Assembly (NCBI RefSeq): GCF_026625705.1
Contig: NZ_CP113059.1
Location: 806,001 to 870,000 of the forward strand
DNA from: Pedobacter sp. SL55
GTDB lineage: Bacteria > Bacteroidota > Bacteroidia > Sphingobacteriales > Sphingobacteriaceae
DNA: 64,000 bases
Reading direction: 5' to 3'
Part shown: positions 26,021 to 32,765 of the stretch, piece by piece
Layout: the number at the start of each line of letters is the position of its first letter
Position numbering within the stretch: the stretch's first letter is position 1
Program-made: the position numbers and the translations under genes
Notes under the pieces: generated by a model
What the model saw: the letters and a program-made list of their open reading frames with translations, nothing else
What the model was told of the DNA's origin: nothing
Database searches by the model: none

Positions 26021-26111
26021 CGCAGATTTTCGCTGATTTCTCCGCAGATATAAGGGGATGTAAATCTCATTGCTCAAACTAAGATAAAATAAATATCTGC
26101 GAAAATCAGCG
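26021..26111. repeat. REP-like inverted repeat (CGCAGATTTTCGCTGAT family)
   Basis: The left arm starting CGCAGATTTTCGCTGAT (26021) pairs with ATCTGCGAAAATCAGCG ending at 26111, with two mismatches in 17 and an internal partial copy CCGCAGATAT at 26042. It lies just after the hlyIII gene. Confidence 0.68.
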
Positions 26112-26193
26112 ATAAATATTAGGCTTTTGAGGGGGCTTTCTTAAATAATTGCAAAGCCTTTAGTTAAATAAACCCGGTTGTAGCGGGCACGTA

Positions 26194-26216
26194 GGGGCAA
26201 ACTTATGTTTTGCCCC
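26194..26216. repeat. Short GGGGCAAA hairpin
   Basis: GGGGCAAAC (26194-26202) and GTTTTGCCCC (26207-26216) form a stem with a 4-base loop and one bulged T. A second GGGGC lies 20 bases on. It may be a remnant of another dispersed palindrome; no T-run follows, so a terminator role is not evident. Confidence 0.55.
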
Positions 26217-26344
26217 GAAGTAAAGCAAAAAACGGGGCTTTCGAAACAAAAGAGCTACCCATTTTTGCTTTTCTAAAACCAAAGGTTAAAAGTAACAAAG
26301 GCAATGCAAAGCTAAGCTTTTACAAATAATTCGTAAATTTAGGT

Positions 26345-27001
26345 ATGAGCAAATTGATTTTGATTTTCTTATTGGGCTTGTCGTTACAAATAAATGCACA
26401 GCAGCGCCCAACCATTAAAAACGGATTGGAATCTTTTGTGAGAGCCAATACCATTTACCCTATGTACGCGAAAGAAAACTGCATACAAGGAAACATTGAA
26501 GTTGCGTTTAAAATAAATAAAGAGGGAAAAATAACCTACGCAGGCATTACCGAAGGCATTGGTGCAGATTTAGACGCCGAGGCGCTTCGGCTAATTAAAC
26601 TTACTAGCGGAAAATGGACCGTGCCAGCAGGCTACGACACTACGTTTCTTATTCGTTCGCCCATGAAATTTTCGCTACAAGATTTTGGTTGCGAACAAAT
26701 AAACCCAGGCAGTGTAGGTTTGGCCATTAAGCAATATAACGATGATATGGCTTCGTTCAGTAAAATTGCCAACTACTACAGAAATATTGAAAAAGGCATC
26801 GAGAATTTTATTGAAGAAGAGAAAATAATTGCCTTAAAAAATGAAATGGGAGTTGATGATGATTATTTGACTAAGAAAATAGCTATTGCAGAGAAAAAAA
26901 TTAGTCAGGGAGATTTGCAAAGCGCCTGCGAAGACTTTAAGTTTGTGAAATATATGGGCTCTACAAAAGCAGACAAACTGCTTGCCAAATATTGTAAATA
27001 A
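26345..27001 (+). CDS. Secreted protein with TonB C-terminal-like domain
   Basis: A 218-residue protein with a signal peptide (KLILIFLLGLSLQINAQQ). Residues ~30-100 form a TonB_C-like domain: GNIEVAFKINKEGKITYAGI and ALRLIKLTSGKWTVPAGYDT are the recurring pattern of energy-transducer TonB domains in Bacteroidota. There is no N-terminal membrane anchor or proline-rich linker, so it is not a classical TonB and probably acts free in the periplasm. The second half is helical and charged with no recognised family. Two bases separate it from the next gene. Confidence 0.72.
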   Translation: MSKLILIFLLGLSLQINAQQRPTIKNGLESFVRANTIYPMYAKENCIQGNIEVAFKINKEGKITYAGITEGIGADLDAEALRLIKLTSGKWTVPAGYDTTFLIRSPMKFSLQDFGCEQINPGSVGLAIKQYNDDMASFSKIANYYRNIEKGIENFIEEEKIIALKNEMGVDDDYLTKKIAIAEKKISQGDLQSACEDFKFVKYMGSTKADKLLAKYCK

Positions 27002-27003
27002 AC

Positions 27004-27405
27004 ATGCGTAAACTTCTTCGTTCTTTTGCCTTTTTAGATTTAATATCACTTGTTTTTATGTCGATGCAATTATGGGCGATATTGAAAAACTACGGTAACT
27101 TCTCTTTACTTTCTGAAAAAGTACAAGGCGTACTTATGTTTCCTATGTTTATCTTGGTTTTAGTGGGAACTTATGGTTTGTTTTTTATCAAGAAAATTGG
27201 GTTCATCAGCTATTATATTCAATTTCCTTTTAGGCTTTACCTTTGGGTTTTTAGTTTAGGTTTTATTACCTTATTTCCAGAGGCGTTGGGTAATTACGAT
27301 GATAAATGGTTTTCGATATTATTTAAAGTATGTTTTGTTGGAGAATTCGTTAGGCTATTTTTAACCGTCAAGTTTCATTATCAACTAAAGGCACAATCAA
27401 ATTAA
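27004..27405 (+). CDS. Hypothetical membrane protein
   Basis: A 133-residue protein with four hydrophobic segments (about residues 8-28, 42-62, 66-88 and 105-122) and no motif that I recognise. It is only two bases after the TonB_C-like gene, so the two are likely one transcript. Its last 38 bases overlap the end of the oppositely oriented lipid kinase gene. Confidence 0.6.
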   Translation: MRKLLRSFAFLDLISLVFMSMQLWAILKNYGNFSLLSEKVQGVLMFPMFILVLVGTYGLFFIKKIGFISYYIQFPFRLYLWVFSLGFITLFPEALGNYDDKWFSILFKVCFVGEFVRLFLTVKFHYQLKAQSN

Positions 27406-28264
27406 TGGCATTGGGCAGTAACTTTGCCTCTACCTTGTTGGTTTTCCCCAAATACTCGCCGTCTACCTGAAAATGGGCTTTATATTTAGTGGTAATTTGT
27501 ACCTCTGAGGCTTGAAAGCTTTCTATTTTTTTGGGGTTCCAAGGAAGTCTACTTACCCATATCTTAAGAATTTCCATTACGGCATACTCCTTAATTAAGA
27601 TAATTTCAAAAACATCGTCATCTAATTTACCATTTGGGTTGATGTTAAAACCTGTTCCGTACTTGGTGGCATTGGCAATAACCACCATCGCTGCTTTAGT
27701 CTTAATTTGACGGTCGGCAACTTTAAATTGCACTTGCATTTTTCTGTGATTCCAAAAGGCATGCCATGCCGATTTTGCATAAGTTAACATTCCTCTGGTT
27801 GAAAGTTCGTCAAATTTTTTAACTAGATAGGCATTAAACCCTATGTCTGATAAATGAATGCAGAGCTCTTGGTTAACCATAGTAGCATGGATTTTTTTCG
27901 GCATTCCGTTTACTACTACCTCAAGTGCTTCTTCAATATCTAATGGAATACCCAGTTCCTTAGCCATTCCATTTGCTGAGCCTGCCGGTATAATACCAAT
28001 GGGAGTTTCGGTATTCAACAAGCACTCGGCCACTAATTTTAACGTACCATCGCCACCTACAGCAACAACCCTATCAGCTTTAACCTTTTCTATTGTTTTT
28101 TTTATCTGCGCTATGCTACATTTGCGTGGCAGCTCAAAAATCTCAATAGCTATTTCGCTATTGCTAAAAAAATTGATAATCTGTTCACTTAAACTTACGT
28201 CTTTGTTGCCAGAACCTTGATTTACTACAAAAAGTAAACGTAATTTGGTTTGTGTATTGGTCAT
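27368..28264 (-). CDS. Diacylglycerol/lipid kinase family protein (YegS/DagK type)
   Basis: A 298-residue soluble kinase of the DAGK catalytic family. It begins LRLLFVVNQGSGNKD, carries the nucleotide-binding VVAVGGDGTLKLVAECLL and GIIPAGSANGMAKELGIP, and has the C-terminal beta-domain with FNINPNGKLDDDVFEIILI. It should phosphorylate a lipid with ATP. It converges with, and overlaps by 38 bases, the hypothetical membrane protein on the other strand. Confidence 0.9.
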   Translation of the reverse strand: MTNTQTKLRLLFVVNQGSGNKDVSLSEQIINFFSNSEIAIEIFELPRKCSIAQIKKTIEKVKADRVVAVGGDGTLKLVAECLLNTETPIGIIPAGSANGMAKELGIPLDIEEALEVVVNGMPKKIHATMVNQELCIHLSDIGFNAYLVKKFDELSTRGMLTYAKSAWHAFWNHRKMQVQFKVADRQIKTKAAMVVIANATKYGTGFNINPNGKLDDDVFEIILIKEYAVMEILKIWVSRLPWNPKKIESFQASEVQITTKYKAHFQVDGEYLGKTNKVEAKLLPNAINLIVPLVDNET

Positions 28265-28371
28265 ATAAATAATATGATATAAAACAACATTTGTGCTAGT
28301 CTGTTTTAAATAAATATGTCAAAAAAAATGCAGAAGTAAAGGTATATCACGGCTACGGCCACACTCATAAT

Positions 28372-29292
28372 TTGGTAATTTACGGCCATGTTTTTAAGCA
28401 CAGAGCCAATGCCAAACAGCGTTTTAAAAACGGCTTTTTTGTAAACTTAAAGCATGTATTTAAGCTTTTTGTACTAAAACCCTATCCCTTTGCTAAAGTT
28501 CAACTAAATTTTAACGGCCAAACTGTAGTTACTACCGCTGCTTACGATGGCTTTTTTAAATTTGAGTGGGAAGCTAATGAAAATGTAACGGCCGGCTGGC
28601 ACGAGGTTGAGGTAACTGCTTTTACCGAAGATGGCAAACAATTGGCAAAATCTACCGGTTCTTTCTACGTTCCGCATATTACGCAGTACGCTTTTATTTC
28701 TGATATTGATGACACCATTATGGTTTCTCATTCTAAAACCATCGGCAAAAGACTGAAAGAATTATTGCTGAAAAATCCAAGAACTCGAAAAACATTTCAA
28801 TCTACAAAATACCACTACGAACTGTTGGCACAGGCACATACCGAACCGCAGCAGCCCAATCCTTTCTTTTACGTATCTAGCAGTGAATGGAACTTATACG
28901 ATTATTTGGTAGAAACTTTTCGTTTCAACGGATTTCCGGAAGGGACTTTTTTATTAAACCAATTGAAACGCTGGAAAGATTTGTTGAAAACTGGCAAAAC
29001 TGGACACGAAGGAAAGTTGTTGCGGATCATGCGGATTATCGATGCTTTCCCTAATCAGAAGTTTATTTTCTTGGGTGATAATTCTCAGAAAGATCCAGAA
29101 ATCTACTATAAAATCGCAGAAAAATATGGCAAAAATGTAATTGCTGTTTATATTAGAAACGTAAGAAAATCTAAATTATTAGAAACACAAGAAATATTGA
29201 ATAAATTAGAGGACAAAAATATTAGCACCTGTCTTTTTGTGCATAGCGAAGATGCCATTGCTCACTCCAAAAAAATAGGCTTAATTAATTGA
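28372..29292 (+). CDS. APP1-type phosphatidate phosphatase domain protein (start region damaged)
   Basis: The readable frame gives 306 residues from a TTG at 28372, but its conserved start lies upstream: the same frame reads GYGHTHNLVIYGHVFKHR before it, and a good ATG at 28316 (MSKK) is one base out of frame across a run of eight A (28321-28328). The middle is a beta-sandwich-like region (ENVTAGWHEVEVTAFTEDG); the C-terminal half is the APP1/DUF2183 HAD-like domain with FISDIDDTIMVSHS (DxDxT), YVSSSEWNLYDYL and FLGDNSQKDPEIY. It probably acts on phosphatidate or a related phosphoester. Confidence 0.85.
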   Translation: MVIYGHVFKHRANAKQRFKNGFFVNLKHVFKLFVLKPYPFAKVQLNFNGQTVVTTAAYDGFFKFEWEANENVTAGWHEVEVTAFTEDGKQLAKSTGSFYVPHITQYAFISDIDDTIMVSHSKTIGKRLKELLLKNPRTRKTFQSTKYHYELLAQAHTEPQQPNPFFYVSSSEWNLYDYLVETFRFNGFPEGTFLLNQLKRWKDLLKTGKTGHEGKLLRIMRIIDAFPNQKFIFLGDNSQKDPEIYYKIAEKYGKNVIAVYIRNVRKSKLLETQEILNKLEDKNISTCLFVHSEDAIAHSKKIGLIN

Positions 29293-29305
29293 TAAGCATG
29301 AAACC

Positions 29306-29401
29306 ATCATGATTTTGCCAATCACAAACAATAATAAGTGAACCGAGCTTGCGAGTTTTTGAACACCAAAGTATGATAGAAACTTGTGAAAAAATCATGA
29401 T
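29306..29401. repeat. Inverted repeat around ATCATGATTTT
   Basis: ATCATGATTTT (29306-29316) and AAAATCATGAT (29391-29401) are exact reverse complements 74 bases apart. They fill the gap between the APP1 gene and the META lipoprotein gene and are probably another dispersed intergenic element. Confidence 0.55.
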
Positions 29402-29435
29402 AGCTCCATAACCATCGAAAAAAAATTTACGCATA

Positions 29436-29834
29436 ATGAAAAAAATAATTTTCGCATTGTTTGTAGTTTTTACATTACAAGCCTGCACCAAAGACCTTAG
29501 TTCAATTAAACAACAAGACTCTAAATGGGAGTTAACCCGCTGGCCAGGAAAAACTTTACCAACAGCGGCGAAAGCAACCTTAAACATAAGCGGTGGAAAT
29601 AAGATTGGTGGAAAATCTTTCTGTAATACTTATGGTGGTAGTGCAGTAATTAACGGCAATGCTATCCAGTTCAGCAAAATTTTTGGCACTAAAATGTACT
29701 GTGAGGCCGTAGGCTATGCCGAAAATAAGTATTATGCAGATTTAGAAAAAGTAACTGCCGGCAAAGTTTCGGGCAACAGACTTTATCTGTACCAAAACGA
29801 AAACCTGCTGATGGTTTTTGTGAAAGCTGAATAA
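29436..29834 (+). CDS. META-domain lipoprotein (HslJ-like)
   Basis: A 132-residue protein with a lipoprotein signal (KKIIFALFVVFTLQAC, Cys at about 17). The rest is a META domain: SKWELTRWPGKTLP, NKIGGKSFCNTYGG (the conserved G-x-C-N-x-Y-G turn) and YYADLEKVTAGKVSGNRLYL. Such proteins are anchored envelope proteins linked to heat or antibiotic stress in relatives (HslJ); function here is unknown. Confidence 0.85.
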   Translation: MKKIIFALFVVFTLQACTKDLSSIKQQDSKWELTRWPGKTLPTAAKATLNISGGNKIGGKSFCNTYGGSAVINGNAIQFSKIFGTKMYCEAVGYAENKYYADLEKVTAGKVSGNRLYLYQNENLLMVFVKAE

Positions 29835-29923
29835 GATTTTTTACCCTCAATTTCTTTACATTCTTTTTGATTGTTTGGCATTATTAGTGTTTATGTTTTT
29901 CTACACACAAAAAACCTTAAACA

Positions 29924-30280
29924 ATGAAAAGAACCCTCTTATTTACAGTGATGCTTGCAGGTTTTGTAGGCATCGCATCGGCTCAAACCATCAACGGTAT
30001 AAAATTAGTAGAGTTAAAGGAACCATATCTAGAAATTCGTGCTTTTAAGCAAGAATTTGGAAGTAAAAATGCTCGTACAGCTAGAGTATGGCCAAAAGTG
30101 GTAAATGATAGGCAAGCTTCTCTTGTAAAAGACTACAATGGCAAAAACATGGAGTTCAACTCAGCATTAGATTTCATCAATAAAATGAAAATTTACGGCT
30201 ATGAATTGTTTAATGCTTATGCGGTAACTTATCGCGACGACACCATTCATAAATTTTATATACTAAAACGTAAGGATTGA
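29924..30280 (+). CDS. Hypothetical secreted protein
   Basis: A 118-residue protein with a clear signal peptide (KRTLLFTVMLAGFVGIASAQ). The mature part of about 98 residues contains MEFNSALDFINKMKIYGYEL and VTYRDDTIHKFYILKRK, resembling small Bacteroidota periplasmic proteins of unknown role. No catalytic motif is visible. It stands alone with its own leader region. Confidence 0.6.
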   Translation: MKRTLLFTVMLAGFVGIASAQTINGIKLVELKEPYLEIRAFKQEFGSKNARTARVWPKVVNDRQASLVKDYNGKNMEFNSALDFINKMKIYGYELFNAYAVTYRDDTIHKFYILKRKD

Positions 30281-30319
30281 TTTTGCAGCAATCTAAAAAA
30301 CAGTTCCGTATTTTTGAGG

Positions 30320-30964
30320 ATGGTTTTTAGTTTGCCCGGAGATGAAATTGTATTCCCTAACCCTGAGCTGGCCGATGAAGATGGATTGCTCGCTATTGGC
30401 GGAGATTTAAGTGCCGAGCGATTAATTCTTGCTTACCAGCACGGCATATTTCCGTGGTTTAGCGATGATGACCCTATTTGTTGGTACTCGCCTCATGAGC
30501 GCTGTGTAATATATCCCGACAGGATTAAGGTTAGCAAAAGCATGAAGCAGACCTTAAAAAAAGGCAGCTTTAAGGTAACTGCCAACCTAGCTTTCGAAAA
30601 GGTAATTGCAAACTGTGCCAAAGTAGCTCGTAAAGACCAGCCCGGCACTTGGATTACAAAGGAAATGCAAAGTGCTTATATCAATTTACATCAATTAGGT
30701 TGGGCACACAGCGTAGAAGTTTGGAAAGATGGCGAACTAGTAGGCGGGCTTTACGGTATTGCAATCAACAAAGTATTTTGTGGCGAAAGTATGTTTAGTT
30801 TGGTAAGCAATGCTTCAAAAGTTGCCTTGATTTTTCTCTGCCAGCAAACCAACTTTGAATTGATAGATTGCCAGTTGCCAAATGATCATTTGCTCAGTTT
30901 GGGTGCCGAGATGATTGACAGGCAAACCTACATGAGTTTGCTAAATAACGTGAGTTCGGGTTAA
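30320..30964 (+). CDS. aat: Leucyl/phenylalanyl-tRNA-protein transferase
   Basis: About 214 residues from ATG 30320 (MVFSLPGDEIVFPNPELADE); a TTG two codons earlier is unlikely. Family landmarks are GLLAIGGDLSAERLILAY, HGIFPWFSDDDPICWYSPHE, GGLYGIAINKVFCGESMFS and FELIDCQLPNDHLLSLGAE. The enzyme adds Leu or Phe to N-terminal Arg/Lys of proteins, marking them for ClpAP under the N-end rule. The full family length is present. Confidence 0.93.
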   Translation: MVFSLPGDEIVFPNPELADEDGLLAIGGDLSAERLILAYQHGIFPWFSDDDPICWYSPHERCVIYPDRIKVSKSMKQTLKKGSFKVTANLAFEKVIANCAKVARKDQPGTWITKEMQSAYINLHQLGWAHSVEVWKDGELVGGLYGIAINKVFCGESMFSLVSNASKVALIFLCQQTNFELIDCQLPNDHLLSLGAEMIDRQTYMSLLNNVSSG

Positions 30965-31203
30965 GTATCTTTACAATTCTTGAGAAATTCGCATTGAACT
31001 TTTTTTTAGCTCGCCGCCGCTGGGCTCTTACTTTTTGACCGCAAAAAGCAACAAAAACTCTCGGTTGCTTATTTTTCTTTTAAAGAAAGTGCTTTGGCTT
31101 ATTGGTGCGTCCCGAAAAATAAGAGACCGAAAATTAGCTGAACGAAGATTTGAAGCGCTATCGCTAGCAAATAACATAATTTTCTTATCCCGAACTCACG
31201 TTA
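30946..31203. repeat. 15-bp inverted repeat bounding the aat-tlpA gap
   Basis: TAACGTGAGTTCGGG (30946-30960, inside the last codons of aat) is exactly inverted at 31189-31203. The 228 bases between contain AAAAAGCAAC/GTTGCTT-type partial palindromes and no gene. Two matching ends around a non-coding core suggest a REP or MITE-like insertion that also supplied the end of aat. Confidence 0.5.
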
Positions 31204-31264
31204 AATAACCAATAATCAAATTTCAATTTTCAAACCCTACATCCAAACTAAAATGAACTAGTGG
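30965..31264. other. Non-coding gap after aat
   Basis: This 300-base stretch holds the core and right end of the inverted-repeat structure at 30946-31203 and no supported gene or RNA. Reverse-strand sequence near 31010-31080 reads like generic REP material (AAAAAGTAAGAGCCCAGCGG). Confidence 0.6.
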
Positions 31265-31848
31265 CTATTGAACACTATTCCGCAGTTTCTCTATAAACGC
31301 TACAAACTTTTTGCCGTTATAATTTGCTACTCCTTCGTGCTTAAAAGACAACCTACCTTTTTTATCGAAAACCACTGTAGTGGGTAACGAACCTGCAAAT
31401 ATCTGTTCTGGCACACTGCTAGCCATTTGGTAAACCTAGGCATAGTATACTTTCTAGCTTTCATGTAACCATTTGCTTTTTCAAAGTTACTATCAGCATC
31501 TAAAAGGATGAAAACAACATCCGCACTATTTTTATACTGCTCATATAATTTGTTGATAGATGGCATTTCGGCTAAACAGGGTGGGCACCAAGTAGCCCAA
31601 AAATTAAGAAATACCACCTTCCCTTTCAATTCATTTAACGTTACTATCTTCCCATCTTGATCCTTAAACCTCAATTCTAAAACTGGGGCTACTAACGTTT
31701 TTTCAGGTTGAACATCGGGATTGAACAAACCTATTTGCATTAAACCTTGAATTACTAAAGCTTTGGCGGAAGGCACAAATAGAATTAATGCTAAAATTAG
31801 GATGAAAATCCCGTTGGAGATATATTTTTTAATGCTCTTTTTTTCCAT
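31265..31848 (-). pseudogene. TlpA-like thioredoxin-family protein, frameshifted near its C-terminus
   Basis: An N-terminal membrane anchor (ISNGIFILILALILFVPSA) precedes a TlpA/ResA-type thioredoxin fold with VVFLNFWATWCPPCLAEMPS (CxxC = CPPC). The open frame stays normal to KARKYTMP and then turns into unrelated residues ending at 31327. Two bases later, in another frame, the family sequence resumes (VYQMASSVPEQIFAGSLPTT, then VVFDKKGRLSFKHEGVANYN) and ends at TAG 31267-31265. The change, at about 31428-31430, is equal to one lost or two gained bases. The intact protein would be a periplasmic thiol-disulfide reductase. It lies one base after the M28 peptidase gene. Confidence 0.88.
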
Positions 31849-31849
31849 G

Positions 31850-32764
31850 TTATTTAGTTAACTTCAACAAAGCTAAATAAACACCGTCAATTACTTTTGC
31901 CATTCGACGGATATCTAAGGTTTCCATTTTATCAGTCTTTCTATGATAGTTTTTATTTCTATAGAACGAAGTATCCGTAATCATCATTGCGCTGTAACCA
32001 AAATTCCAATAATTGAGATGATCAGAAAAGTCGATACCAGGCAATGATCTCGGTGCGTTAAACTCTTCTGTTTTTATCGTTTTAGCTTGTTTAAAATGCT
32101 GGCTAAAGTCTTCCACAAACTTACCTTTTTCTGTAGTATTGACTAGCGTGATGTAATCTCCTTTATTGCCATACACTTTAGACATGGCTGCTAGCGGATA
32201 GTTCTGGCTATTCTCTTTATCACTAAAATAACCAATCATCTCCAGAGAAATCATTCCCAGCACATCAACCTTGTTATCTTTTAAGGATTTGGCATGCACA
32301 TAACTCCCCATTTGTTCAGTTCTGAAATAAGGAGGTTCTTCTAAGGTATAAGCTACCAAATCAATGCGTTTATTCAACTTCCGACCTTTTAACTGCCGAG
32401 CTAGTTCTAATAAACCGACCACGCCACTGGCATTATCGTCTGCACCTTCCTGATCGCCACAAACATCATAATGCGCCCCAACAATAATGCGTTGCTGATT
32501 TTCAGTTCCGAAAGAACAAATCACATTTTTGTAAATCTTGCCATCCACTTTATACTCTTGATAAGAAACTTTATCGCTATACTTTAGGAAATCAGTTTTT
32601 ATATAGTAGGCAATGGAATTTAGCTGTGCTAGATTTTCGGGGTTTCGATACGAGGCTGTCTTGGTAATGTTTTTAAGATGCTTTTTGACAGCAACGGTAT
32701 CCGTATTTGCCGAGCAGCAAAAGCTAAAAAGAGTCAGCCATAAAAAGGTTGAAATTTTTATCAT
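31850..32764 (-). CDS. M28-family metallopeptidase
   Basis: A 304-residue secreted zinc peptidase. A hydrophobic N-terminus ending in FSFCCSA suggests a signal or lipoprotein peptide. The di-zinc ligands are visible: IIVGAHYDVCGDQEGADDNA (His, Asp), TLEEPPY (catalytic Glu and ligand), ISLEMIGYFSD, and GIDFSDHLNYWNFGYSAMMI (His). It probably acts as an aminopeptidase in the periplasm or outer membrane. It starts one base after the outer-membrane barrel gene ends. Confidence 0.9.
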   Translation of the reverse strand: MIKISTFLWLTLFSFCCSANTDTVAVKKHLKNITKTASYRNPENLAQLNSIAYYIKTDFLKYSDKVSYQEYKVDGKIYKNVICSFGTENQQRIIVGAHYDVCGDQEGADDNASGVVGLLELARQLKGRKLNKRIDLVAYTLEEPPYFRTEQMGSYVHAKSLKDNKVDVLGMISLEMIGYFSDKENSQNYPLAAMSKVYGNKGDYITLVNTTEKGKFVEDFSQHFKQAKTIKTEEFNAPRSLPGIDFSDHLNYWNFGYSAMMITDTSFYRNKNYHRKTDKMETLDIRRMAKVIDGVYLALLKLTK

Positions 32765-32765
32765 A

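Larger units (their letters stand above)
26008..26344. other. Repeat-containing gap
   Basis: A 337-base stretch without a gene. It contains an inverted repeat at 26021-26111 and a short hairpin at 26194-26216, listed separately. The remainder is A+T-rich with nothing recognisable apart from the start region of the following gene. Confidence 0.7.

Noticed and set aside
29285..29587. A 100-codon leftward frame opposite the META lipoprotein gene
   Set aside because: It is antisense to a clear signal-peptide gene and reflects the ATCATGATTTT inverted repeat; no family features.
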